Source: Aliarcobacter vitoriensis
GTDB lineage: Bacteria > Campylobacterota > Campylobacteria > Campylobacterales > Arcobacteraceae
Length of the DNA: 64,000 nt
Assembly (NCBI RefSeq): GCF_003316695.1
Contig: NZ_PDKB01000009.1
Span: 1-64,000 of the forward strand
Reading direction: 5' to 3'
In this document: positions 45,637-53,507 of the stretch, in pieces
Layout of the letters: every line of letters begins with the position of its first letter
Position numbering within the stretch: position 1 is the stretch's first letter
Made by a program: the position numbers and the translations under genes
Notes under the pieces: model-generated
What the model saw: the letters and a program-made list of their open reading frames with translations, nothing else
Databases searched by the model: none
Told to the model about the DNA's origin: nothing

Positions 45637-46498
45637 CTTTTATTCTCCTTTTTAAAGTTATTTTTTGTATCAAAAAAGCTATTATAAATAGGGATAATGA
45701 GCTAAAAAGAAGTATCATAGCCGCTACATAACCTTTATTTAGTTCATCTATATCTTGGTAAGCTGATGAAATGTAGTATATAAAAAATGGTATTGCTTCA
45801 TATTTTTCCAAAATTGAGTTTGGAATACCAGCCATAGCAACAGCTCCTGTCATCATAATAACAGCTGTATCTTCAATAGCCCTTCCAATAGATAAAATAA
45901 TCCCACTTAAAAGTTCTTTACTGATATAAGGAAGTTGTACAAAAAATAAATTCTGATATTTTGTAGCACCAAGATTTAAAGCACTTAATTTTATATTATT
46001 TGGTATTTGATATATTGCATTTTCACTCATTTTGACAATATAAGGAATAACTAAAATAGCCAAACTTAAAGCAGAAATTAATAAACAAGTGTATAAATTT
46101 TCAAAATATTTGTGCAAAAATATAGTAATAGATAGACCAAATAGACCAATAACAATAGATGGAGTAAAAGCTAGTAATTCATAAGAGAAGCTAAGAGTAT
46201 TTTTTAATTCTTTTGAAGCAAAAATAGATATAAAAACACCACTTAAAAAACCTATTGGTAGAGCTATTAAAACTGCTAATAGTGATACTAAAATAGAGCC
46301 AATAATAGCAGGGAAAATACCATCAAAAACTCTTTTATTTCCTAAAATTGCATCAATAAAACTCACATTATCAAATATTATATTTAATGAAAAGGCACTA
46401 AAACCTTTATAAAAAACAAAAACAAAAAATATTGCTAAAATAATAAGTGAAATAATAGCGATAAAGTAAAATACAGATATTAAAAATTTTTTATTCAT
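45629..46498 (-). CDS. pstA: Phosphate ABC transporter permease (PstA-like)
   Basis: The protein has 289 residues with six membrane helices and the permease loop ALNLGATKYQNLFFVQLPYI. The motif SIGRAIEDTAVIMMTGA resembles the PstA signature. It overlaps both neighbours by 8 bases. Confidence 0.88.
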   Translation of the reverse strand: MNKKFLISVFYFIAIISLIILAIFFVFVFYKGFSAFSLNIIFDNVSFIDAILGNKRVFDGIFPAIIGSILVSLLAVLIALPIGFLSGVFISIFASKELKNTLSFSYELLAFTPSIVIGLFGLSITIFLHKYFENLYTCLLISALSLAILVIPYIVKMSENAIYQIPNNIKLSALNLGATKYQNLFFVQLPYISKELLSGIILSIGRAIEDTAVIMMTGAVAMAGIPNSILEKYEAIPFFIYYISSAYQDIDELNKGYVAAMILLFSSLSLFIIAFLIQKITLKRRIKVA

Positions 46499-47333
46499 AT
46501 ATTTTCTCTTTATTTAAGATTTTTAGGCTACCAACAAGTAAAAATGAAAATAAAAAAAGTAATAAACCACAAATAAATATAGCTTTAAAAGCTATTGACT
46601 CATAATCACTTGCATTTATAAGTGCAATATGTGCTGTTAATGTTCTTGCACTATCTAAAATTGAATGAGGTATTTTTAGAGTGTTTCCTGCTATCATCAA
46701 AGCTATCATTGTATCTCCAACTGCTCTTGCAAAACCGAATATGATCGCACTTAATATACCTTTTTTTGCATTTTTTAAAACTAAATCAAAAAAAATATCT
46801 TCTTTTGTTGCTCCTAAAGATTTTGCAGCTAAAATAGTTTTTTTTGGGATTGAATTAAATGTATTAAATAAAATTATAGTCATAGTTGGAAGTACCACAA
46901 AACTAAGCACAAACGAAGCCGTTAAGATACTAAATCCTCTTCCATCTAAAATATCATTCAACCAAGGAACTAACAAAAATATAGCTATAAAAGCGTATAA
47001 AACAGTAGGGACTCCTGATAAAAATAGTATAAATTTATTCAATATATTTGTTAAACTTTTTGGTAAAAAAAATGCCATAAGTGAAGCAAAAGAAAAACTC
47101 ATAATAGCTGCAAAAAATGTAGCTAAAATACTTATATAAATTGTTCCTAATATCATTGGAAGTAATCCATAAAAGTTATTTATTTCATCCCATTTTAAAG
47201 AAAAAAATTGTAGAAAATTTCCAGAAATTATTAAAGGAAAAGAGAAATAAATTAAAAATATTAGTATAAAAAGAATTAATGAACTTGTTATAAAAACTGA
47301 TATAACAAGTCCAAAATTAAATAAAAAATGCAT
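46491..47333 (-). CDS. pstC: Phosphate ABC transporter permease (PstC-like)
   Basis: The protein has 280 residues, six membrane helices, with AAKSLGATKEDIFFDLVLK as the coupling loop and FGFARAVGDTMIALMIAG. It starts 3 bases after pstS. Somewhat shorter than E. coli PstC (319). Confidence 0.88.
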   Translation of the reverse strand: MHFLFNFGLVISVFITSSLILFILIFLIYFSFPLIISGNFLQFFSLKWDEINNFYGLLPMILGTIYISILATFFAAIMSFSFASLMAFFLPKSLTNILNKFILFLSGVPTVLYAFIAIFLLVPWLNDILDGRGFSILTASFVLSFVVLPTMTIILFNTFNSIPKKTILAAKSLGATKEDIFFDLVLKNAKKGILSAIIFGFARAVGDTMIALMIAGNTLKIPHSILDSARTLTAHIALINASDYESIAFKAIFICGLLLFLFSFLLVGSLKILNKEKIYE

Positions 47334-47336
47334 AAA

Positions 47337-48152
47337 TTACTTTTGATAAGGAATTAATCCTAGTTTACTTGTAATTTCTGCTCCACTATTGCTTTTCATA
47401 TATTCAATAAATGCTTTAGCTAAAGGTTTTGGTTCACCTTTTGTAACCATATATAAACCTCTTGAGATATGATAATCACCATTTAAAATAGTTTCTGTTG
47501 AAGGGCATTTGTCATCTATACAAATAGCTTTTACACTATCATCAACTGTTCCAAAAGAGATAAAACCAATACCATTTTTATCAGATAAAACAGCAGTTTT
47601 CATAGCAGCATTTGAAGATACAACTTTTGCATCTTGAGAAATTTGTGCTTTTTTGATACCTTCATTTGTAAATACTTCCATCGTTCCACTTGAAGCATCT
47701 CTTACATAAAGATTTATTTTACCACCATTTAACCCTAATTCATTAAAAGATTTTACCTTACCAGTAAAAATATCAACTAATTGTTCTGTTGTTAGATTTT
47801 TTGTATTTAAATCATTGTTTACAATAACTGCTATTCCATCCATTGCAAAAACAAAACTTTGTAGATTCCCTCTTTCAATTTCATCTTTTTTAGGAGCTCT
47901 TCCTGCATTTGCAATATCAACTAAACCTTCAGTAACTTGTTTTATACCAACACCAGTTCCACCACCTGCAATTGTCATATTAATTTGAGGGTATTTTTCC
48001 ATAATATTTTTCATAGCTTCTTTTTCTGAAGCAATGTGGGCAGTTCCACCAGCAATATTTAAAGTACCTTTTAAATTCTCAAATGGTTTTAAATCATCAT
48101 TTGCATTTGAAAAACAAAATAGTGTGAATATTGATAAAATCAATTTTTTCAT
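47337..48152 (-). CDS. pstS: Phosphate-binding periplasmic protein (PstS-like)
   Basis: The protein has 271 residues from the ATG at 48152, which opens a signal peptide (MKKLILSIFTLFCFSNAN) and follows AAAAGGAA; a longer in-frame start at 48191 adds 13 hydrophilic residues and is less likely. Phosphate-binding segments: LNIAGGTAHI, IAGGGTGVGIKQ and RDASSGTMEVF. First gene of the pst run. The 176 bases upstream hold the divergent promoters for pst and the AlkC-like gene. Confidence 0.9.
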   Translation of the reverse strand: MKKLILSIFTLFCFSNANDDLKPFENLKGTLNIAGGTAHIASEKEAMKNIMEKYPQINMTIAGGGTGVGIKQVTEGLVDIANAGRAPKKDEIERGNLQSFVFAMDGIAVIVNNDLNTKNLTTEQLVDIFTGKVKSFNELGLNGGKINLYVRDASSGTMEVFTNEGIKKAQISQDAKVVSSNAAMKTAVLSDKNGIGFISFGTVDDSVKAICIDDKCPSTETILNGDYHISRGLYMVTKGEPKPLAKAFIEYMKSNSGAEITSKLGLIPYQK

Positions 48153-48261
48153 TTCAATTCCTTTTAAATTAGAAATTGGATAAAAAGACAAAGAAGAGAT
48201 TTTGAAAATATCTTTGTTGCTTAAAACTTAAGCCTGTATCCAAAATAATAATAGAGTATAG

Positions 48262-48315
48262 CAAAAGTATGATAAAATAATTTGATATATTTTTAAAGAA
48301 AAACTTATACAAAGG
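48262..48315 (+). promoter_or_regulatory. Copy of the DJ-1-gene promoter segment
   Basis: Matches 30502-30555 at 46 of 54 positions without gaps, by hand count. The position equal to the DJ-1 ATG reads ATA here, so the ancestral start has gone and only the promoter remains, 14-20 bases before the AlkC-like start. Confidence 0.6.
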
Positions 48316-48328
48316 AATATTATATAAA

Positions 48329-49402
48329 ATGGCAGAACTTCTAAAAGATCTATATTCAAAAGAGTTTATTGAAAAATTGACAGATAAATTTTTAAATGTT
48401 TATCCAAAATTTGAAAAAGAAAAATTTATAAATACTATTTTTGATTCTTCTTGGGCAAATTTAGAGTTAAAGGCTAGAATGAGATATATAGCTATAACTT
48501 TAGATAAATTTTTACCCTTTTCATATAAAGAGCAAATTGATATTTTAAAAGAGGTTAAAAAAGATTTCTTTGGACTTGAAGCTATGATTTTTCAAGATTT
48601 TGTTGAAATTTTTGGGCTTGATGATTTTGAAACTTCTATAAAAGCTTTAGAAGCTTTTACTATAAAATCAAGTAGTGAATTTGCTATAAGGCAATTTATA
48701 CTTAAATATGAAGATGAAACTATGACTCAAATGAAGCTTTGGGCAAAATCACAAGATGAAGATATACGACGATTGTCAAGTGAAGGATGTCGTCCTAGAC
48801 TTCCATGGGCTATTGCTTTACCAAAATTTAAAAAAAATCCTAAAAAAGTATTTGAAATAATAGAACTTCTAAAAAATGATTCTTCAAAATATGTTCAAAA
48901 AAGTGTAGCAAATAATTTAAATGATATATCAAAAGATAATCCATCTTTAGTTATAGAATTTTTGCAGAAAAATCTTGGAATTTCAAAAGATTTAGATTGG
49001 ATTTGTAAACATGGAAGTAGAACAATGCTAAAAAATGGTAATAAAGAAGTATTGAAACTTTTTGGTTTTGATAAAGTAAAAAATATAGAAATTTCAAATT
49101 TATATTGTGAAGAAAGTGTAAAAATAGGAGATTATCTAAATTTTTCATTTGAACTTATATCAAAAGAGAAATTGGAAAATGTAAGAGTAGAATATATAAT
49201 AGACTATTTAAAACAAAACAACAAATACAGTAAAAAAATATTTATGATATCTCAAATTAATTTTTCTGATAAATCAAAAAAATTTATAAAAAAGCATAGT
49301 TTTAAAGATATGACTACACGAAAACATATAAAAGGAATTCATAGTTTAAGTATAGTCATAAATGGAGAAAAACTTATCGAAAAATCTTTTTTAGTAAATT
49401 AA
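48329..49402 (+). CDS. AlkC-like DNA alkylation repair protein
   Basis: The protein has 357 residues. HEAT-like helical repeats (about 1-230) include the diagnostic SSEGCRPRLPWAIALP and SVANNLNDISKDNPSLVIEF. The C-terminal 110 residues are beta-rich with the look of the Ig-like domain found in AlkC. AlkC/AlkD glycosylases excise 3-methyladenine and related cationic lesions. Divergent from pst. Confidence 0.85.
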   Translation: MAELLKDLYSKEFIEKLTDKFLNVYPKFEKEKFINTIFDSSWANLELKARMRYIAITLDKFLPFSYKEQIDILKEVKKDFFGLEAMIFQDFVEIFGLDDFETSIKALEAFTIKSSSEFAIRQFILKYEDETMTQMKLWAKSQDEDIRRLSSEGCRPRLPWAIALPKFKKNPKKVFEIIELLKNDSSKYVQKSVANNLNDISKDNPSLVIEFLQKNLGISKDLDWICKHGSRTMLKNGNKEVLKLFGFDKVKNIEISNLYCEESVKIGDYLNFSFELISKEKLENVRVEYIIDYLKQNNKYSKKIFMISQINFSDKSKKFIKKHSFKDMTTRKHIKGIHSLSIVINGEKLIEKSFLVN

Positions 49403-49990
49403 TTATTTACAACTAGCTGGAACTTGGAAGTTTACATCAATTTCACTCCAAGATTTACCATGGTGAAAACTTTTTGCAATAGCACTAAGTTGTTTCCAAG
49501 CTTTATCAACACCAAAAGCTAAAATATCTAATTTACCAGTAGCTTTGATAGTATCACCTTCAGTTTTATATGAGAAAGGAATAACTTTTGATACGCCATT
49601 CATAGTAAATTCAACATCCATAGAAGAAGCTTCTACTTTTACGATTTTAACATCAACTTTCCCTGCATCTTTTTCAAATAGTTTAAAGAAACTATTTTTT
49701 ATATTGTTATCTCGAACTGTCGCCATAGCTGCTGGCCATTGTGCTTTAAGATTGCTCATATCTGCATGAGTATCAATAGACATAGCATCTATATTTAATG
49801 TTGCATTTAGTAATTTCTCACTTGGAAAATTGCTAGTAGCAGTTTTAAAAGTATTTTTAGTAACTACATAAGATTTATCTTCTGCACCATAAAAAGTAAA
49901 GTCATATTTAAGTTTGTCAGAGCAAACACCAGCATATAATGAACTTGTCATTAACATAAGACCTAAAGTTGAAACAACTGTTTTTTTCAT
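49403..49990 (-). CDS. YceI-family periplasmic protein
   Basis: The protein has 195 residues with a signal peptide (KKTVVSTLGLMLMTSSLYAG). The lipocalin-like YceI core is seen in LNIDAMSIDTHADMSNLKA, SSMDVEFTMNGVSKVIPFSY and TGKLDILAFG. Members bind isoprenoid-type lipids or quinones. It meets the AlkC-like gene tail to tail (stops abut). Confidence 0.85.
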   Translation of the reverse strand: MKKTVVSTLGLMLMTSSLYAGVCSDKLKYDFTFYGAEDKSYVVTKNTFKTATSNFPSEKLLNATLNIDAMSIDTHADMSNLKAQWPAAMATVRDNNIKNSFFKLFEKDAGKVDVKIVKVEASSMDVEFTMNGVSKVIPFSYKTEGDTIKATGKLDILAFGVDKAWKQLSAIAKSFHHGKSWSEIDVNFQVPASCK

Positions 49991-50124
49991 TTAATATCCT
50001 TATTTAAAATAATTTTCAATTTTAGCAAATGAAAAATAATAATAACATTAATCAGTATTGTAGAATTTTATGAATTTATTAAGTTTTTTATATAATTCTA
50101 TAAATTTAATGATAAAGGGATGTT

Positions 50125-50592
50125 TTGACACCAGCAATTAATCTTTTAAAAAAACATAAATATGATTTTAAAATACATAAATACGACCATGATCCAGCTT
50201 GTACAAATTTTGGTGATGAAGCTGTAGAAAAATTGGGTTTAGATTCAAAACAAGTATATAAAACTTTACTTGTTGAATTAAGCCCAAAAGAGTTAGTTGT
50301 TTGTGTATTACCTGTTTGTAATCAATTGAGTCTTAAAGAAGTTGCTACAATATTTGGAGCTAAGAAATCTTCTATGGCTTCAAGAGATGAAGCACAAAAA
50401 GTAACTGGATATTTACTAGGAGGTATTTCTCCTTTGGGTCAAAAAAAACTTTTAAGAACAGTTTTAGATGAGACAGTAAAGAATTTTTCAACAATTTTTA
50501 TAAGTGGTGGAAAAAGAGGACTTGATATAGAAGTTAAACCAAAAGATTTAGAAGTTCTTTTAAAAGCAAAAATAGGTAAAATTACTGCATAA
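50125..50592 (+). CDS. ybaK: Cys-tRNA(Pro) deacylase (YbaK/EbsC family)
   Basis: The protein has 155 residues. It removes cysteine wrongly attached to tRNA(Pro). The start is TTG at 50125, with AAGGG five bases upstream; the ATG at 50120 is out of frame. Family motifs: VYKTLLVEL, GAKKSSMAS and TGYLLGGISPLGQKK. Confidence 0.92.
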   Translation: MTPAINLLKKHKYDFKIHKYDHDPACTNFGDEAVEKLGLDSKQVYKTLLVELSPKELVVCVLPVCNQLSLKEVATIFGAKKSSMASRDEAQKVTGYLLGGISPLGQKKLLRTVLDETVKNFSTIFISGGKRGLDIEVKPKDLEVLLKAKIGKITA

Positions 50593-50610
50593 CGATAAAA
50601 GGAGTATATT

Positions 50611-50808
50611 ATGTCAAAAAACAAAGGTGAACCAACTTTAGAAAAAATAGATGATTATAATGGAAATGAATCAAAACAAAAAAGAAATACTGTAAGATTG
50701 ATTGTTATATTACTTGTATTATTTGGAGCAGCTTTATATTATTTAAAACAACCAGTTCTTGATCAAGCTGTTGAAATTCAAGAAAAAACACAAATACCAT
50801 CAAAATAA
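50611..50808 (+). CDS. Small single-pass membrane protein
   Basis: The protein has 65 residues: a charged N-terminus, one membrane helix (LIVILLVLFGAALYYL, about 33-48) and a short tail. It has a good ribosome binding site (AAAGGAG) and lies 18 bases after ybaK. No known family recognised. Confidence 0.7.
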   Translation: MSKNKGEPTLEKIDDYNGNESKQKRNTVRLIVILLVLFGAALYYLKQPVLDQAVEIQEKTQIPSK

Positions 50809-50828
50809 AAAGCTAGAATTAGCTTTTT
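50807..50828. terminator. Bidirectional terminator
   Basis: AAAAAGCTA pairs with TAGCTTTTT around GAAT, with A and T tracts on both sides, so it can serve the small membrane protein gene and the convergent EamA gene. Confidence 0.8.
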
Positions 50829-50831
50829 ATT

Positions 50832-51728
50832 TTATATTTTTTTTATTTTAAACTTTCTCTCAATTAAATCTTTTGCTATTATTAAAGTAACTCCAAATAA
50901 AATTAAAACTATTCCTATACTTAAATATATTGTTAGTTGTTCATTAAATATCGTAACACCTATTACAACAGCAGTTAGTGGTTCTAATGCTCCCAAAATT
51001 GAAGCAGGAGTTGAACCTATATAATTTATAGCTTTTATTAAAAAAATCAAAGATATTATAGTTGGAACGATAGCTAAGAATATAGAAAAAAACCACATAT
51101 TGATTGTTGTTAAACTTTGTATTGAATATTTTTCATCAAAAAATGAATATGCAAGAATTGTCAATGTACAAAATAGCATAGAGTAAAATGTAAGTTTCAT
51201 AGCAGGAATTTTTAATGCTTTATTTACAATAACTATATAAATTGCATAGCATAAAGATGAAATAGCTACCAAACCAATACCTACAAAATCTAAATTATCT
51301 CCGCTTGATTCACATAGCATTACAACTCCTAAAAATGCAATAAATATCGATAAAATAGTAATTATTGAGATTTTTTCTTTAAACATTATACTCATAATAA
51401 TAGCTACGAAAATAGGGTAAATAAATAAGATAGTTGAAGCAAGCCCAGCATCCATATATAAAAAACTTCCAAATAAACATAGAGCTGAAACACCAAAAAG
51501 TGATCCAATAAGAGCTAAAAAATATAACTCCTTTTTTGTAATATAAAATGATTTTTTTTGGAAAATCATCAAAATTCCTAAGATGATAACTGCAAATAAA
51601 AATCTATAAAAAACAACAGAACTTACATTTAAGCCCTCTTGATATAAATATAAAGCACCTAAGGGATTCATACCATAAGCAATAGCTGAGATAATCGCGA
51701 AAATTACACCTTGAAATTGAATACTCAT
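50832..51728 (-). CDS. EamA/DMT-family transporter
   Basis: The protein has 298 residues from the ATG at 51728, ten membrane helices in two EamA repeats (SAIAYGMNPLGALYLYQEG; the second half with LGALEPLTAVVIGVTIFNE). A start at 51764 would add 12 polar residues and cannot be excluded. Substrate unknown; relatives export amino acids or metabolites. Confidence 0.88.
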   Translation of the reverse strand: MSIQFQGVIFAIISAIAYGMNPLGALYLYQEGLNVSSVVFYRFLFAVIILGILMIFQKKSFYITKKELYFLALIGSLFGVSALCLFGSFLYMDAGLASTILFIYPIFVAIIMSIMFKEKISIITILSIFIAFLGVVMLCESSGDNLDFVGIGLVAISSLCYAIYIVIVNKALKIPAMKLTFYSMLFCTLTILAYSFFDEKYSIQSLTTINMWFFSIFLAIVPTIISLIFLIKAINYIGSTPASILGALEPLTAVVIGVTIFNEQLTIYLSIGIVLILFGVTLIIAKDLIERKFKIKKI

Positions 51729-51783
51729 TTTAAACATCCATAATTTTTCGCGATTGTATCTCAAATTGCCTTATTTTGGCTTG

Positions 51784-52218
51784 TTAATCCTGAGGAGTAT
51801 TTATCATCCAAATTGAGAAAACATCTATATAGTTCCAAAAAGATTGTTTCAATTCATCTTCAAGTTCAAGATTTTCTAAAACTTGTTTATAACTATCTAA
51901 CCAAACAAGTCTAGCTTTTGGTGTTATTTTAAATGGTTGATGTCGTCCAACCATCATTGGGGCACCTCTATTTTGATTAAAATAATCAGGTCCTCCACAG
52001 ATTTGTATAAAAAAATCAGCAGAGTGTTGTTTTGCTAATGCAAAAGCTTCATCATCTTGAGGAAACATATCTTTTATTTGGCTTGTTCTTAAAATATCAT
52101 AGTGATTTGATACAAGTTGTCTTAAACCATCTTCTTGTAAAACTTCTAAAAATCTTGGACTTGGTTTTGTAACTGGTGGTCTTACACCAAACTGTGCTTG
52201 AGTTATATTGTAATTCAT
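51784..52218 (-). CDS. Truncated haemoglobin
   Basis: The protein has 144 residues. The 2-on-2 globin pattern is visible: LVSNHYDILRTSQIKDMFP (helices B-E), ICGGPDYFNQNRG and MMVGRHQPFKI with the proximal His. The segment GGPDYF resembles group II. Probable role in NO or oxygen handling; Campylobacter has a group III (Ctb) and a single-domain (Cgb) globin, so this is a different type. Confidence 0.85.
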   Translation of the reverse strand: MNYNITQAQFGVRPPVTKPSPRFLEVLQEDGLRQLVSNHYDILRTSQIKDMFPQDDEAFALAKQHSADFFIQICGGPDYFNQNRGAPMMVGRHQPFKITPKARLVWLDSYKQVLENLELEDELKQSFWNYIDVFSIWMINTPQD

Positions 52219-52325
52219 TTTTTAACCTTTATAATATATAAAATTTTGGTTCCTATAATACTTACATTATAGTTAAAAAATGTTTACTATGTTAAAATAA
52301 TGGCGATTTTTATTTTAGGATTTTT

Positions 52326-52922
52326 ATGGATAAAAGATTGGATAGCATTGAAGAGTGTTATAGTTGTGGCTTATTTATTAAAAAAGAAAACAAAACAAAC
52401 TTAAATCAAAGATGCCCTAGATGTAATACTAAATTATCAGTAGATAAAGAGATATCTTATGACTCTTTGTATTATGCTATTAGTGCTTTATTGTTATTTA
52501 TTATTTTAAATATTTATCCGATAATTACTTTGGATATTGCACAAAAAGAACTTGAAACAACTCTGATTGGAGCTGTAATTACTTTGATAGAACAAGAGTT
52601 TTTACTTATTGGTTTGGTTGTTTTTTTTACTATTTTATTTGCACCTGTTTTAAACTCTTTTATCATCATTTTTGTATATGTTCAACAAAAATTAAAACTA
52701 AATATTGTTTCTAAAACTATACTGTATGATAGTTTTTATTTTTTTAAGCATTGGGGATTTATTGAAGTTTTTATTATAAGTATTATTGTAACTTATATAA
52801 AACTAATAGGAATGGTATCAACAACAAAATTTGATATAGGATTTTATGTTATGTTGGTATATATTTTTTGTTTTTATATGTCAAATAAAAAATTTAATGC
52901 AAAAAATATTTTTGGAGATTAG
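52326..52922 (+). CDS. LetA/PqiA-like protein, first half
   Basis: The protein has 198 residues. A zinc-ribbon start (CYSCGLFIKK ... CPRCNTKL) precedes four membrane helices. It matches one of the two PqiA domains that are fused in E. coli LetA (about 427 residues). The TAG stop is followed directly by the ATG of the next gene, which encodes the other half. Confidence 0.88.
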   Translation: MDKRLDSIEECYSCGLFIKKENKTNLNQRCPRCNTKLSVDKEISYDSLYYAISALLLFIILNIYPIITLDIAQKELETTLIGAVITLIEQEFLLIGLVVFFTILFAPVLNSFIIIFVYVQQKLKLNIVSKTILYDSFYFFKHWGFIEVFIISIIVTYIKLIGMVSTTKFDIGFYVMLVYIFCFYMSNKKFNAKNIFGD

Positions 52923-53507
52923 ATGGTTTTAATTTCATGTAAAAACTGTCATAAAATTTATGAAAAAGAAAATTACAAAGAGTTTACTTGTAATAGATGC
53001 AATCATAAAGTTACAAAAAGAGTGCCAAACTCTTTTCAAATATCTTTTGCTTTACTTATTTGTGCAATGCTTTTATATATTCCAGCTATGATTTATCCTA
53101 TGATGGAAATAACTCAACTAGGAGTTAATGTTCAAAGTACAATTTTAGAAGGGGTTATTAGCTTTTTAGAAATGAAGAGTTATTTTATAGCTATTGTAAT
53201 ATTTACTGCGAGTGTTGTAATACCTTTGATAAAACTTGTTGGATTATTTGTAATTTTTATATCTTTAAAAATAAACATAAAAATGGAAAATAAAACAAAA
53301 ATTATAATGTATAAGTTTATAGAAGCAATTGGAAAATGGTCAATGATAGATATTTATGTAGTTGCTATTTTATCTTCTATTGTTCAACTTGATGAAATTT
53401 TTAATATAAAAGGTGGTTTAGCTGCAACATCTTTTGGATTGATGGTTATTTTAACAATGATAGCAGCAAATAAATTTGATACAAGGATAATTTGGGATGG
53501 AAAATGA
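52923..53507 (+). CDS. LetA/PqiA-like protein, second half
   Basis: The protein has 194 residues with CKNCHKIYEK ... CNRCNHK as zinc ribbon and four membrane helices (IGKWSMIDIYVVAILSSIVQ is a family motif). The start abuts the previous stop and the end overlaps the MCE gene by 11 bases, so the three are one operon. Together the halves should form the inner-membrane partner of the MCE protein. Confidence 0.88.
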   Translation: MVLISCKNCHKIYEKENYKEFTCNRCNHKVTKRVPNSFQISFALLICAMLLYIPAMIYPMMEITQLGVNVQSTILEGVISFLEMKSYFIAIVIFTASVVIPLIKLVGLFVIFISLKINIKMENKTKIIMYKFIEAIGKWSMIDIYVVAILSSIVQLDEIFNIKGGLAATSFGLMVILTMIAANKFDTRIIWDGK

